NCBI GenBank assembly: GCA_018372435.1
Contig: JAHAJA010000015.1
Location: 29,515 to 93,514 of the forward strand
From: Clostridiales bacterium
GTDB taxonomy: Bacteria; Bacillota; Clostridia; Lachnospirales; Lachnospiraceae
DNA length: 64,000 bases
Direction: 5' to 3'
Part shown: positions 1 through 9,331 of the stretch, one piece after another
Numbering within the stretch: position 1 is the stretch's first letter
Layout of the letters: every line of letters begins with the position of its first letter
Program-made: the position numbers and the translations under genes
Notes under the pieces: generated by a model
Seen by the model: only the letters and a program-made list of their open reading frames with translations
The model's database searches: none
Told to the model about the DNA's origin: nothing

Positions 1-108
1 TCTGGTGTACTAGGCAATATTGCTCAAACGGTTTTTGGAACTATAACGGTTACTATTCTTTACCCTTTATTAATGAAAGCGAATATTCAACGCATTATGA
101 GTGAGTAA
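1..108 (+). CDS. C-terminal end of a membrane protein (partial)
   Basis: An open frame enters from the left edge and stops at TAA 106-108, giving the last 35 residues of a protein. The visible part contains a hydrophobic stretch (TVFGTITVTILYPLL) followed by a short charged tail ending in RIMSE, as at the end of the last membrane helix of a transporter. It is followed by a strong terminator, which supports it as a real gene end. Too little is present to name the family. Confidence 0.55.
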   Translation, partial: SGVLGNIAQTVFGTITVTILYPLLMKANIQRIMSE

Positions 109-141
109 TAATAAAAAGCATATATTTATAGTCCTATTAGA

Positions 142-203
142 AATAGCCTCCCAACTTTCTTCATACTTAAAACATGCTTGAATGTTGGAAGGCTATTTTT
201 TTT
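142..203 (+). terminator. Rho-independent terminator
   Basis: AATAGCCT..CCAAC (142-155) pairs with GTTGG..AGGCTATT (184-197), with one mismatch, and runs into an eight-T tract on the plus strand. It ends the partial gene at the left edge and lies between it and the convergent recQ. Confidence 0.8.
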
Positions 204-263
204 AATATCCGTTAGTAAATCAATCGGTTGACTATACACGTTTTCATTGTGCCTTGATCCAAA

Positions 264-2096
264 TTATTTCCCCATACTCTTAAATTCCTTAATTGCAAGC
301 AAAAACCTTTCACCGTATCTCTCGTATTTCACTTCACCAACACCCGATACAGTCAGCATCTCTTCCTTTGTCTCTGGCATGACACTGCACATATCCACTA
401 ATGATTTATCTGCAAAAACCAAATATGGTGGAACTTTCTCTTCTTTGGCAATTGTTGTTCGGATCTGTCTTAGTAATTCGAACAATTCATCACTAATATC
501 TACACGGCTATGCACCTTCTTCTTTGCTTGTTTCGAAGGCTTCTTCTCTTCTTCTGCAGCTATTTTCATCAATATTGGTTCTGTTGCTTCTAGAATTTCA
601 TCTGCAAATTCTCCTAACATAACAACTGGATACTGTGAATCCGATAAAACTAGATATTCTCTATGAATCAAATGATTTATAATCTGTCGTAATCTAGCAA
701 CAGTAATATCTGTAATACTTGCAAACTGCGAATTCTCATCCATTCGATATTGTTGAATCTTAGCATTCTTACTGCCATGTACCGTATCAAGAATCACTGT
801 TATTCCAAAACGTTCTCTACATTCTTTTACACATGTAATAATAGCTTTAGCCGGTTTTGTAATATCCATTGTCTCAAACTTTGTTAAACAATTTGAACAA
901 TTTCCACAATACGGATCCCCTTTTTCCCCAAAGTATTGCAAGACATATTCCCGCAAACAATCCGTTGTTGTACAATAAAACGTCATCTGTTTCAAGCGTT
1001 GGCGATCACGCCTGTTTACCAACTCTTGTGTTGCAAAATCAAGAGCTTCATTATCTCGATTCTGATCTATTAAAAATTGATTCATAATAACATCTTGACC
1101 ATTGAATAGTAGGATACACTCTGCTGGCTCGCCGTCTCTTCCTGCTCTACCCGCTTCTTGATAATAGCTTTCTATATTCTTTGGCATGTTATAATGTATT
1201 ACATAACTAACATTGGATTTGTCAATTCCCATTCCGAAAGCATTTGTAGCCACCATAACTGGCTTTGTATCATATATGAAATCATCTTGATTTTGTATTC
1301 TTTCATTATCAGAAAGACCTGCATGATATCTGGTAACCTGTACCCCTTCTCGTTGTAATCTCTCACTTACTTCTTCTACCGTTTTTCTAGTAAGACAATA
1401 GATAATCCCACTCTTATCCAAATTGGAACTCACATAATTTCGTACATATTCATATTTGTCATTCGGTTTCACAACTGAATAGGATAGGTTCTTACGATCA
1501 AAACCTGTAATTAATAGTTGGGGATTTCTAAGTTTGAGAATCTTAATGATATCTTCTTGAACCTCTATCGTAGCTGTGGCAGTGAATGCACTAACCACAG
1601 GACGTCTTGCTAACTGATCAATGAACTCTACAACCTTAAGATAACTGGGTCTGAAATCTTGTCCCCATTGTGATACACAATGTGCCTCATCGATACTAAT
1701 CATAGAGATATCCGCTTCTAAAGCAAAGGATAAGAATTCGTCTGTCGTTAATCGTTCCGGTGCTACATAGATAATCTTATATCGTCCTTGCCTAGCATAA
1801 GATAACGCAAGACAGTATTGATTATAGGTTAATGAACTGTTTAGGTATGCCGCATGAATACCCGCTTGATTTAAAGCCCCTACCTGATCCTTCATTAATG
1901 AAATCAGTGGAGATATAACTATCGTAATTCCTTGCATTACTAAGGCTGGAATCTGATAACAGATTGATTTACCTGCTCCTGTTGGCATAATTCCAAGAGT
2001 ATCCTGACCTTTAAGGATACTGTCAATTAATACTTCCTGACCTTCTCGAAAGGAATCATAACCAAAATATTTTTTTAAAACTTCATATTTATTCAT
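264..2096 (-). CDS. recQ: ATP-dependent DNA helicase RecQ
   Basis: A 3'-5' superfamily 2 DNA helicase acting in recombination and repair of stalled forks. The 610-residue length matches E. coli RecQ (609). Visible in order are the Walker A motif PTGAGKS, the DEAH box in IDEAHCVSQWG, motif III FTATAT, motif VI YYQEAGRAGRDG, a zinc-binding cysteine set in the RecQ-Ct region (CTTTDC and CGNCSNC), a winged-helix region, and a C-terminal HRDC domain over roughly the last 75 residues. The frame is open to a TTG at 2114, but the ATG at 2096 is preceded by AAAGGA at proper spacing, so I start there. It lies downstream of metF, about 110 bp away, and may be co-transcribed. Confidence 0.95.
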   Translation of the reverse strand: MNKYEVLKKYFGYDSFREGQEVLIDSILKGQDTLGIMPTGAGKSICYQIPALVMQGITIVISPLISLMKDQVGALNQAGIHAAYLNSSLTYNQYCLALSYARQGRYKIIYVAPERLTTDEFLSFALEADISMISIDEAHCVSQWGQDFRPSYLKVVEFIDQLARRPVVSAFTATATIEVQEDIIKILKLRNPQLLITGFDRKNLSYSVVKPNDKYEYVRNYVSSNLDKSGIIYCLTRKTVEEVSERLQREGVQVTRYHAGLSDNERIQNQDDFIYDTKPVMVATNAFGMGIDKSNVSYVIHYNMPKNIESYYQEAGRAGRDGEPAECILLFNGQDVIMNQFLIDQNRDNEALDFATQELVNRRDRQRLKQMTFYCTTTDCLREYVLQYFGEKGDPYCGNCSNCLTKFETMDITKPAKAIITCVKECRERFGITVILDTVHGSKNAKIQQYRMDENSQFASITDITVARLRQIINHLIHREYLVLSDSQYPVVMLGEFADEILEATEPILMKIAAEEEKKPSKQAKKKVHSRVDISDELFELLRQIRTTIAKEEKVPPYLVFADKSLVDMCSVMPETKEEMLTVSGVGEVKYERYGERFLLAIKEFKSMGK

Positions 2097-2135
2097 CTCG
2101 AATCCTTTCTTCAACTAATAAAACTTTAGACAAAT

Positions 2136-2201
2136 GCGAAACTCTTTGTAGTAGACAGCCTTAAAACACAGATATGTTTCCGACATGGAGATGAGTTTCG
2201 C
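2136..2201. repeat. Wide inverted repeat between metF and recQ
   Basis: GCGAAACTC (2136-2144) and GAGTTTCGC (2193-2201) form a perfect 9-bp inverted repeat with a 48-nt loop in the gap between metF and recQ. There is no clear U-tract on the minus strand, so it could be a weak terminator or a leader structure for recQ. Confidence 0.4.
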
Positions 2202-2207
2202 TTATGC

Positions 2208-3074
2208 TTAACCAATAATCTTAGATATATTTTGATAGATGCTACTAGCCACTTCTGGCTTATTCATCGAATAAACATGTACTGCATTCACTCCATTAGC
2301 ATACAAATCAATGATTTGATCTGTAGCATATGCTATTCCCGCCTGTTCCATCGCTTCTTTGTTGTCACCAAATTTTTCAACGATAGCTTTAAATCTCTGT
2401 GGTAAGACAGTACCTGATAATTCGCATATTCTCTTTATTTGACCAGGATTCGTTACAGGCATGATTCCTGCAATTACAGGTACATGAATACCTGCTTCTC
2501 TTAACTGATATAAATAATTATATAAGATATTATTATCAAAAAACATCTGTGTTGTTAAAAAATCACAACCCGAATCTACCTTTTCTTTCAGATGAACGAT
2601 ATCCTCTTTTCTATTCGCAGCTTCAACATGTCCCTCGGGATAGCAAGCAGCCCCTATACAAAAATCTCCATAATTCTTAATTGCTCGTACTAGTTCAGAA
2701 GCATATTGATACTCCTCTTCACCTGCAATCTCTCTTCCTGCTACTCGGTCTCCTCGTAGTGCTAATATATTCTCGATACCTTGTTCTTTCAGCTTACCTA
2801 ATTGCCTCCCTACTTCCTCTTTCGTAGAAGATGCACAAGTCAAATGTGCTAAAGGAGTTACACCGCAACCGTTATATAGCTTTGCTGCAATATCAACAGT
2901 ATGTTTACTTGTTCCACCACCAGCACCGTATGTAACACTCATAAAGGCCGGCTTAAGTTTAGCTATCTTAATCGTTGCTTCTTCCACTTTCTTATAATCA
3001 CTATCCTTTTTAGGTGGAAAAACTTCAAATGATAACGTTGGTTGTTTTTTATTTAATATATCTTTAATCTTCAT
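2208..3074 (-). CDS. metF: 5,10-methylenetetrahydrofolate reductase MetF
   Basis: Flavoprotein that reduces methylenetetrahydrofolate to 5-methyltetrahydrofolate, the methyl donor for methionine synthesis and, in acetogen-like anaerobes, for C1 metabolism. The 288-residue protein shows the MetF barrel pattern: LSFEVFPPK near residue 14, SVTYGAGGG near 47, LALRGD near 104 and FLTTQMFFD near 171, all family signatures around the folate and FAD sites. The ATG at 3074 follows GAGGAG at about 11 nt. No SAM riboswitch or T-box was recognised upstream. Confidence 0.93.
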   Translation of the reverse strand: MKIKDILNKKQPTLSFEVFPPKKDSDYKKVEEATIKIAKLKPAFMSVTYGAGGGTSKHTVDIAAKLYNGCGVTPLAHLTCASSTKEEVGRQLGKLKEQGIENILALRGDRVAGREIAGEEEYQYASELVRAIKNYGDFCIGAACYPEGHVEAANRKEDIVHLKEKVDSGCDFLTTQMFFDNNILYNYLYQLREAGIHVPVIAGIMPVTNPGQIKRICELSGTVLPQRFKAIVEKFGDNKEAMEQAGIAYATDQIIDLYANGVNAVHVYSMNKPEVASSIYQNISKIIG

Positions 3075-3455
3075 TTTGACTTATACTCCTCATTCAATAG
3101 TATTGTATAGGTTATTACTACATTGTATTATACCGTTTTTTCGCATCTTTTTCCATAATGATTTATACTTCTTCATCATTTTGCAAGAAAGTGATTTCAT
3201 TCTTGCATTTCGACATTTTATTAGCATAGTAATTTTTCTCAGAATTTAATTTATTTTACTTTTTTATATGTTTTTTTCCTTTTTTTTGCGATTTTTTATG
3301 ATTCTTTTTCTCTATTTATACTATTAATGAAAATTATACCATAACTGGAATAATTGTCACATTGCGAATTCTGTCGTTTTCCTTGATTATATATAAATGT
3401 GACCTAAAATAAATAGCTTTTATTGCTTTAAATTAAAAGAAAAGGTAGGAAAGTA
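3075..3455. other. Divergent intergenic region of metF and the AbgT transporter
   Basis: A 381-bp, very AT-rich gap without an open frame. It holds a TATAAT-like box for metF on the minus strand near 3125-3133, a dyad TGCAAGAA-N10-TTCTTGCA (3182-3207), and a second inverted pair GTCACATT (3356-3363) / AATGTGAC (3396-3403) close to the transporter start. The dyads are candidate operators only; no matching regulator was identified. Confidence 0.4.
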
Positions 3456-5003
3456 ATGCAAAATAACAAAGAAACAAAACAGACGAAAGTATCCATTATT
3501 GAACGCGTTGGTTCTAAGATACCTGATCCCGTGATCATCTTCATCTGCTTATATGCCTTTGTAATGATAATTACAGGATTATTCGGAGGTTCAACATTCG
3601 AAACTCTTGGTCAAGATGGTTCTAATGTGGTCTATGAAATCAAAAACATGTTCCATACTGAAAATGTACTTTGGATCTTTAACAATGCACTATTAACGAA
3701 CTGGTTAGCATATGCAGGGGGTATCCTTGGTACTATTCTTATCGTAATGTTCGGTATTGGTATCGCGGAAGAATCTGGTCTTCTAGCAGCGTTAATTCGT
3801 AAGATTGGTGGTAATATATCTCAACGTTTATTACCTTACTTATTAGTATTCTTAGGTATTATGAGTAATATCGCAACAGATGCCGGATACATTATCTTAA
3901 TTCCACTCGCAGGTTTATTATATCTTGGACTAAAGAAAAACCCCTTAATTGGTATGTTCGCTGCATTCGCCGGTGTATCAGCAGGTTTTAGTGCTAACTT
4001 AGTTCCAGCTACTGTGGTTGATATCATTATCGGAAAAAACGCACAAGTATTTGCTGAAAGTCAAGGTGTTCCTTTTGTATCTTACTTAGGAAAATCAATC
4101 AATCCATTCATGATGCACTACATCTTCATGATTGCATCAACCGTATTGTTAGTGTTGCTTGGTGGTTTTGTCACAAATCGTTTTATTCGTCCTAAATTCG
4201 AAAAAATAGATTATACAGTTCCAAAAGATTTTCAAATTAACGAGTATGGTGTATCAAAAGAAGAAACCAAAGCTCTTAGATGGGCAGGTCTCGGATTCAT
4301 ATTATCCCTTGCAATCTGTGTATTCATTGCAGTGGGACCACTTGCTACTTACGTAGATGATGCTGGCCAGAAAGTAATGCCTTTCCTTGATAATATCATC
4401 TTATTAATCACATTCGTATTCTTTACAAGTGGTTTATTCTATGGTATTGCAATTGGTAAATTCAAAAAATCTAACGACGTTGTTACTGCAATGTCAAAAC
4501 AAATCGGTGGAATGGGATATGTTATCGTTCTTACATTCTTCAGTTACAACTTCTTAGCGTTGTTAACTTATAGTAATATCGGTACGTATATCACTTATCT
4601 TGGAGCTAACTTACTTGAAGTATTGAATCTTTCAAGTTCTCCAACACTATTAATTATTGCTTTTATTATCATCACAGCAATCATCAATCTTTTTGTTGGT
4701 GGTCTTACTACCAAATGGATGTTACTTGGACCAATCTTCATTCCAATGTTATACCAAGCAAATAGTAATATGACACCAGACGTTGTTGCTGCTGCTTACC
4801 GATTAGCAGATTCTTCAACAAATATCATAACACCACTTATGAGCTATGCGGGTGTTGTGTTAATCTACATGAGAAAATATAAAGAAGATTTCACTGTCGG
4901 TAACTTAATTACAGCTATGTTACCATATTCAATTACATTCTTAATTAGCTGGACATTATTATTACTTGCATTTATCGGATTCAAGATTCCACTAGGCTTC
5001 TAG
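3456..5003 (+). CDS. AbgT-family transporter
   Basis: A 515-residue polytopic membrane protein of the AbgT family, whose founding member takes up p-aminobenzoyl-glutamate and some of whose members export sulfonamides. The opening IERVGSKIPDPVIIF and the segments LVPATVVDIIIGKNAQ, MGYVIVLTFFSYNFLALL and YRLADSSTNIITPLMSYAG are typical of the family. About 12 to 13 hydrophobic segments are visible. The ATG follows AGGTAGGAAAG. It stands alone between metF and a palindromic element. Substrate cannot be told from sequence; a peptide or folate catabolite is likely. Confidence 0.88.
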   Translation: MQNNKETKQTKVSIIERVGSKIPDPVIIFICLYAFVMIITGLFGGSTFETLGQDGSNVVYEIKNMFHTENVLWIFNNALLTNWLAYAGGILGTILIVMFGIGIAEESGLLAALIRKIGGNISQRLLPYLLVFLGIMSNIATDAGYIILIPLAGLLYLGLKKNPLIGMFAAFAGVSAGFSANLVPATVVDIIIGKNAQVFAESQGVPFVSYLGKSINPFMMHYIFMIASTVLLVLLGGFVTNRFIRPKFEKIDYTVPKDFQINEYGVSKEETKALRWAGLGFILSLAICVFIAVGPLATYVDDAGQKVMPFLDNIILLITFVFFTSGLFYGIAIGKFKKSNDVVTAMSKQIGGMGYVIVLTFFSYNFLALLTYSNIGTYITYLGANLLEVLNLSSSPTLLIIAFIIITAIINLFVGGLTTKWMLLGPIFIPMLYQANSNMTPDVVAAAYRLADSSTNIITPLMSYAGVVLIYMRKYKEDFTVGNLITAMLPYSITFLISWTLLLLAFIGFKIPLGF

Positions 5004-5026
5004 ATTACAACTAAACAATAGAAGAT

Positions 5027-5268
5027 AATATACAAAGAGGCTGTTGAAAAATTTAAGTCTTCGCATATTTTTCAGACGGAATGCTTCCACACACCATCAA
5101 AAAAACAATCTTTACAAATTATCTGTCCAGATGTAGACACTCCGTGTCTACTCTTGCCAGACAATTTGTTGAAGATTGTTTTTTTGATGTTGCATTTCAA
5201 TGCATTCCGTCTGAAAAATATGTTATAGATATTCAAACTATATCTTGCAACAGCCTCTTTGTTATATT
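5027..5268. mobile_element. MITE-like palindromic element with nested inverted repeats
   Basis: The whole 242 bp folds back on itself. The outer arms 5027-5046 and 5248-5268 match apart from one inserted base and contain GAGGCTGTTG/CAACAGCCTC. A perfect 21-bp pair follows (5064-5084 with 5202-5222). An imperfect arm runs from about 5094 and pairs with about 5157-5196, and the tip is GTAGACAC/GTGTCTAC. Both strands carry short chance frames because of the symmetry. The end sequence GAGGCTGTTG resembles termini of IS1182-like elements from memory, so a non-autonomous derivative is plausible. It may also act as the terminator of the transporter gene. Confidence 0.65.
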
Positions 5269-5419
5269 GGGTTAGTTTAAGCACTTCTCCATCTCTTAAG
5301 TGTTGGAAGATAATTTGTAAGTCTCTCTTGCTTTTCCTCTGTTTTAAATTCACCATCTTGTAGTACGAATGGAATACATCATTCTATCATCTCTTCCACC
5401 GTCTCTTCTTTACTAAATG

Positions 5420-6364
5420 CTACTCATATTCTTTTATCGTCTCTAATAGAATACTTCGAATTCTCTCTTTCATATACCCAGGTTCCACTACTTTGGCATA
5501 CTTTCCATATGATAAAATTATTCCATATACCCAATCATCTAGTATATATTCTACTTCAACCTTGAAATTGCCATCTTCAAGTTTAGTTACACACTCTGCC
5601 TCAAAATTATCATATACACGGTACCCCTGTGATTGATCGATATATATGGTTAATGCCACACTTTCTTTCTTTTTCTCTTTCTTATGATCTGAAAGATTCT
5701 GTTTTTCTACTTCCGATTTATCCTCAACCTCTTCAATAAGAAACTTAACTCTCTGGCTATACTCCTCATCAAAGGATTCTTCTAGTATAATCACTTGTTG
5801 CATACGATTTAACTTAAAAACCCGTAACCCATTCTTCTTAATACAGAACGCCTTCAGGTACCAGGTATAATCCTTAAACCATAATTGCAAAGGTTCTACC
5901 ACACGCTCCGTAACTTCGCCCGAGCAACTATAATACTGGAATCGGATTCTATTATGATGAATAATTGCTTGTTTGAGATTAGAGTATAATTCTTGTTTTT
6001 GATTGCTCCAGTCAGAAAAGTCCATTGCAAGCCATCTAGGTTGCCCCATCTGAAATACACTACTCAACTTGGCTAGTATTGCATCTGTACTTCCTTTTTC
6101 AACTTCAGCCATACTTTCTAATGCTGCTAGAATATCTCTTTGTTCTGTTTCAGAAACTAAACTCTTATCCAGAATGAAATTATCAAGTAAGCAAATGCCA
6201 CCATAACGACCTTTTCTCGCATACACTGGTACCCCTGCAAGACTTAGTGCGTCTATATCTCTGTATATGGTACGAACGGAAACCTCAAACCGCTCTGCCA
6301 ATTCCTTTGCTGTTATACTTTTCTTTTGTAATAATATGTACAGAATCTCAAACAAGCGGTTCAT
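5420..6364 (-). CDS. WYL-domain transcriptional regulator (YafY type)
   Basis: A 314-residue regulator. Residues 1-60 form an HTH_11 winged helix (LFEILYILLQKKSITAKELA, then SVRTIYRDIDALSLAGVPV), followed by the central WYL domain (about 130-200; IIHHNRIRFQYYSCSGEVTE, YTWYLKAFC) and a WCX-like C-terminal part. WYL domains sense small ligands or nucleic acid ends. Its ATG overlaps the stop codon of the upstream aminotransferase in an ATGA arrangement (6361-6364), so the two are translationally coupled. A charged insert around residues 215-235 (EKQNLSDHKKEKKKE) is low-complexity. Confidence 0.9.
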   Translation of the reverse strand: MNRLFEILYILLQKKSITAKELAERFEVSVRTIYRDIDALSLAGVPVYARKGRYGGICLLDNFILDKSLVSETEQRDILAALESMAEVEKGSTDAILAKLSSVFQMGQPRWLAMDFSDWSNQKQELYSNLKQAIIHHNRIRFQYYSCSGEVTERVVEPLQLWFKDYTWYLKAFCIKKNGLRVFKLNRMQQVIILEESFDEEYSQRVKFLIEEVEDKSEVEKQNLSDHKKEKKKESVALTIYIDQSQGYRVYDNFEAECVTKLEDGNFKVEVEYILDDWVYGIILSYGKYAKVVEPGYMKERIRSILLETIKEYE

Positions 6365-7593
6365 GTCTCTTCCCTCATCTCTTTATAAGTGGTAATTACC
6401 TTGCCTAACCTTTTTATTCCTTCTTCAATCATAGTAGCATCTGAATTCGTATAATTCAATCGTAATGTGCGCACATCGCCCTCTTTCGTATAAAAGGGAT
6501 TACCAGGCACGAATGCTACATTTTCTTGTAGTGCCATCTCAAACAATTTTGCACTTGAAAATCCTTCTGGCAATTCTGCCCACATAAACATGCCACCTTT
6601 GGGGTTCGTCACCTTAACTTCCTTAGGAAAATACTTCCCTGTCGCAGCTAACATTGCATCCCTTTGTTCCTTATACAACTTGCGAATTCCATCAATATGT
6701 CTTTGCAGATCGTTATGCATAAGATAATCATAGATTAAATATTGTGAGAAGATATTACTATGTAGATCTGACGCCTGTTTGGCTACTGTTACTTGTTTTA
6801 GAATCTCTTTGTTCTTAGTACAAATCCAACCTAATCGAAGGCCTGGTGTTATTATTTTTGAAATAGAGCCAAATAACACACTATTCATAAGCTTTCCAGC
6901 TCCTATGTATGGTAACTGCTCTTGATCAAATGATAAATCACTATACGGATCATCTTCGATTAGTACCGTTTCAAATCTACTAAGTAAGGAACAAAGGGCT
7001 TCTCTCTTTTCTTTCGAATAGGTAAGACCTGTAGGATTCTGAAAGTTAGGTACTACATACAAAAGTTTTACTTGATTATTCTCAAGTGTTTCTTCTAGTT
7101 CCTCTAAATCAATACCATCCTCTAATAATGGTATGGACATAAATTCAGGCTCATACAAAGAAAATGCTTGAATAGCTCCAAGATATCCTGGCTTTTCTAA
7201 GCATACTTTATCTCCCTTGTTAATAAGTACTTTCCCCATCAAATCAAGTCCTTGCTGTGATCCCGTTGTAATGATTATATCGTCTGCATCAACTGATATA
7301 TGGTATTGTTCCTGATATCGTTTTGCAATCCACTCACGTAATGGACGATAACCTTCTGTTGTTGAGTACTGGAATACTTTATCTCCATATTGTTCTACAA
7401 TTCGATTCATAGATTCTTTTAGTTCAACCACTGGAAATGATATAGGATTTGGTAAACCTCCGGCAAACGATATCATCTCTGACTTCTCTGTTACTTTTAA
7501 TATTTCACGAATAAAGGAGGGTTGTGTATTACGCATGCGATCTGAGATAATCGAACCCTCCCCTGAATAATTAGATACACTTTCTCTTATCAT
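6361..7593 (-). CDS. PLP-dependent class I/II aminotransferase (2-aminoadipate type)
   Basis: A 410-residue fold-type I aminotransferase. FAGGLPNPISFP near the N-terminus, TTGSQQGLDLMGK (cofactor phosphate), VVPNFQNPTG, LIEDDPYSDL and the lysine in SISKIITPGLRLGW mark the PLP site. Similar enzymes (LysN-like, broad specificity) act on aromatic or aminoadipate substrates. The frame is open to a TTG at 7626, but ATG 7593 preceded by GTAAGG is the better start. It is divergent from a MocR-type regulator and coupled to the WYL regulator gene, which points to local control. Confidence 0.88.
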   Translation of the reverse strand: MIRESVSNYSGEGSIISDRMRNTQPSFIREILKVTEKSEMISFAGGLPNPISFPVVELKESMNRIVEQYGDKVFQYSTTEGYRPLREWIAKRYQEQYHISVDADDIIITTGSQQGLDLMGKVLINKGDKVCLEKPGYLGAIQAFSLYEPEFMSIPLLEDGIDLEELEETLENNQVKLLYVVPNFQNPTGLTYSKEKREALCSLLSRFETVLIEDDPYSDLSFDQEQLPYIGAGKLMNSVLFGSISKIITPGLRLGWICTKNKEILKQVTVAKQASDLHSNIFSQYLIYDYLMHNDLQRHIDGIRKLYKEQRDAMLAATGKYFPKEVKVTNPKGGMFMWAELPEGFSSAKLFEMALQENVAFVPGNPFYTKEGDVRTLRLNYTNSDATMIEEGIKRLGKVITTYKEMREET

Positions 7594-7630
7594 ATTAACA
7601 ACCTTACCCCTCTTAATTTTTTCCAATTAT

Positions 7631-7681
7631 AGCATTGTAATTGTTTGGTAGCAATATTATAATTGTTTGCAAGACAATTAT
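7631..7681. promoter_or_regulatory. Direct-repeat operator candidate for the MocR-type regulator
   Basis: In the 131-bp divergent gap, AATTGTTTG occurs at 7639-7647 and again at 7661-7669, a 22-bp period, or about two helix turns. The second copy sits in a partial palindrome ATAATTGT-N7-ACAATTAT (7659-7681). MocR/GabR regulators are known to bind direct repeats in front of divergent aminotransferase-like genes, so this is a good candidate site. Binding itself is inferred. Confidence 0.5.
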
Positions 7682-7724
7682 TTATATTGTATGAACCGTG
7701 TTCTGCAAGAAAGGGGAATTACTT

Positions 7725-9146
7725 ATGCCTATTAATTCATTCGACAATTATCCAATGAGTTGGAAACCAACCTTAGCTAAAACAAACCAGCCCATCTATC
7801 AAGCATTAGCTGCTCAATTAGAAACCGACATAAAGAATGGCACTCTACAACCTGGAATCATGTTACCTCCTCAACGTGAACTTGCAGATTATCTCGATAT
7901 TAATCTTAGTACAATATCGAGAGCCTTCAAACTATGCGAACAAAAGGGATTATTATCTGCTTCAATTGGCCGAGGTACCTTTGTTTCATCCGGGGCTCAA
8001 AGTAATTCCATCTTGCTTAATGGTATCAATGATATACCTACCAATGAATCACTTATCGAGATGGGAGCTATTCTTCCAACTCTTGAAGAAGGCAAAATCA
8101 TAACTGACTATATGCAAACGATATTAAAAGAACCGAATTCTAGCAATTATTTGAACTATTCAAGTCCAATGGGGTCTAATTTTCAACAAGAGTGTGCTAG
8201 GGAATGGTTAGAGAAAGGCCGCTGCCAAGTTGATAGCGATCAAATATTGTTTAGCAATGGTTCTCAGAATGCAATGTGCTGTATTCTCTCATCACTCTTT
8301 CATACGGGGGATAAGATTGCTACAACATCTCTTGTATATCCAGGTATTAAAACAGTCGCCAGGATGCTTGGTATTCAACTTGTTCCTATCCCCCTTGATA
8401 TGGATACCTTTACAATTGATAGTTTAAGAAATCTATGTAAAACAGAAAATATCAAAGGTTTATATCTTATTCCTGACTATCATAATCCTACAACGAATAC
8501 TATGTCATATGATTTACGAAAGAAAATTGCTTCTTTTGCTAAAGAGAAGAATATTTTAATCATAGAAGACGCAATCAACACTTTGTTAAAAAAGAATTCC
8601 TTAGTTCTTCCGCCCTTACAATCCCTCGCACCTGAGCATACTATATACATAATGAGTTTATCCAAAACAATCTCTCCTGGACTTAGAATTGCTATCTTAG
8701 CAACTCCAAAGCAATACACGAAGAAGGTTGCCGTCGCTATCTACAACAATACAATTGCGGTTTCAGCACTTATGACCGAATGTGCCGCTAGATTAATTCA
8801 CTCAGGTCTTGCTGATGAGATAAGGACCAGACGAAGAGAAGAAATTATCAAAAGAAATGAATTAGCAGATACCTTACTTGCAGGCTTTATTAAACCTTGT
8901 GAAAAGGAATGTAATCTTCGTCTACTGAATCTTCCAGCTTACTTCACTGGAACTAGCTTTGAACTATGCGCAAGGCAGGCTGGTGTTCAAGTCTATGCAG
9001 CGGAACGTTTTGCTATCGGTAATTGCCACGTTCCCCCTGCAGTTCGTATTGCCATTACTAGTCCAGGATCATATGAAGAATGTCAAACTGGACTTTTACA
9101 ACTTAAAAAACTTCTTAACAATTCAAACGACTTTACCTATCTATAA
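7725..9146 (+). CDS. MocR-type GntR/aminotransferase fusion regulator
   Basis: A 473-residue regulator. The N-terminal GntR winged helix (about residues 20-95; QPIYQALAAQLETDIKNG, LPPQRELADYLDINLSTISR, GRGTFV) is joined to a class I aminotransferase-like domain with the PLP lysine in MSLSKTISPGLRI. The class includes PdxR and GabR, which sense PLP or amino compounds. The frame is open from a GTG at 7698, but the ATG at 7725 has AAAGGGG at good spacing. It is divergent from the aminotransferase gene, its probable target. The effector is unknown. Confidence 0.88.
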   Translation: MPINSFDNYPMSWKPTLAKTNQPIYQALAAQLETDIKNGTLQPGIMLPPQRELADYLDINLSTISRAFKLCEQKGLLSASIGRGTFVSSGAQSNSILLNGINDIPTNESLIEMGAILPTLEEGKIITDYMQTILKEPNSSNYLNYSSPMGSNFQQECAREWLEKGRCQVDSDQILFSNGSQNAMCCILSSLFHTGDKIATTSLVYPGIKTVARMLGIQLVPIPLDMDTFTIDSLRNLCKTENIKGLYLIPDYHNPTTNTMSYDLRKKIASFAKEKNILIIEDAINTLLKKNSLVLPPLQSLAPEHTIYIMSLSKTISPGLRIAILATPKQYTKKVAVAIYNNTIAVSALMTECAARLIHSGLADEIRTRRREEIIKRNELADTLLAGFIKPCEKECNLRLLNLPAYFTGTSFELCARQAGVQVYAAERFAIGNCHVPPAVRIAITSPGSYEECQTGLLQLKKLLNNSNDFTYL

Positions 9147-9331
9147 TGTTTCTGACATAAGAATAAGGACCTGTTGCCCGAATATTTCCTCTCATATATT
9201 CTATCCTAAAGCACTAACCTTACGATTTGCTTTTTGGGAATATCGGAAATCCTCGTGCAACAAGCCCTTATTTATATTCATAAGCCTACACACTACTATC
9301 ATTTATATCAATAGAAAGTGAATCCATCTTT

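Noticed and set aside
5072..5356. Open frames on both strands across 5072-5356
   Set aside because: They arise from the palindrome and its flank; no ribosome site, no family, mirror-image frames on both strands.
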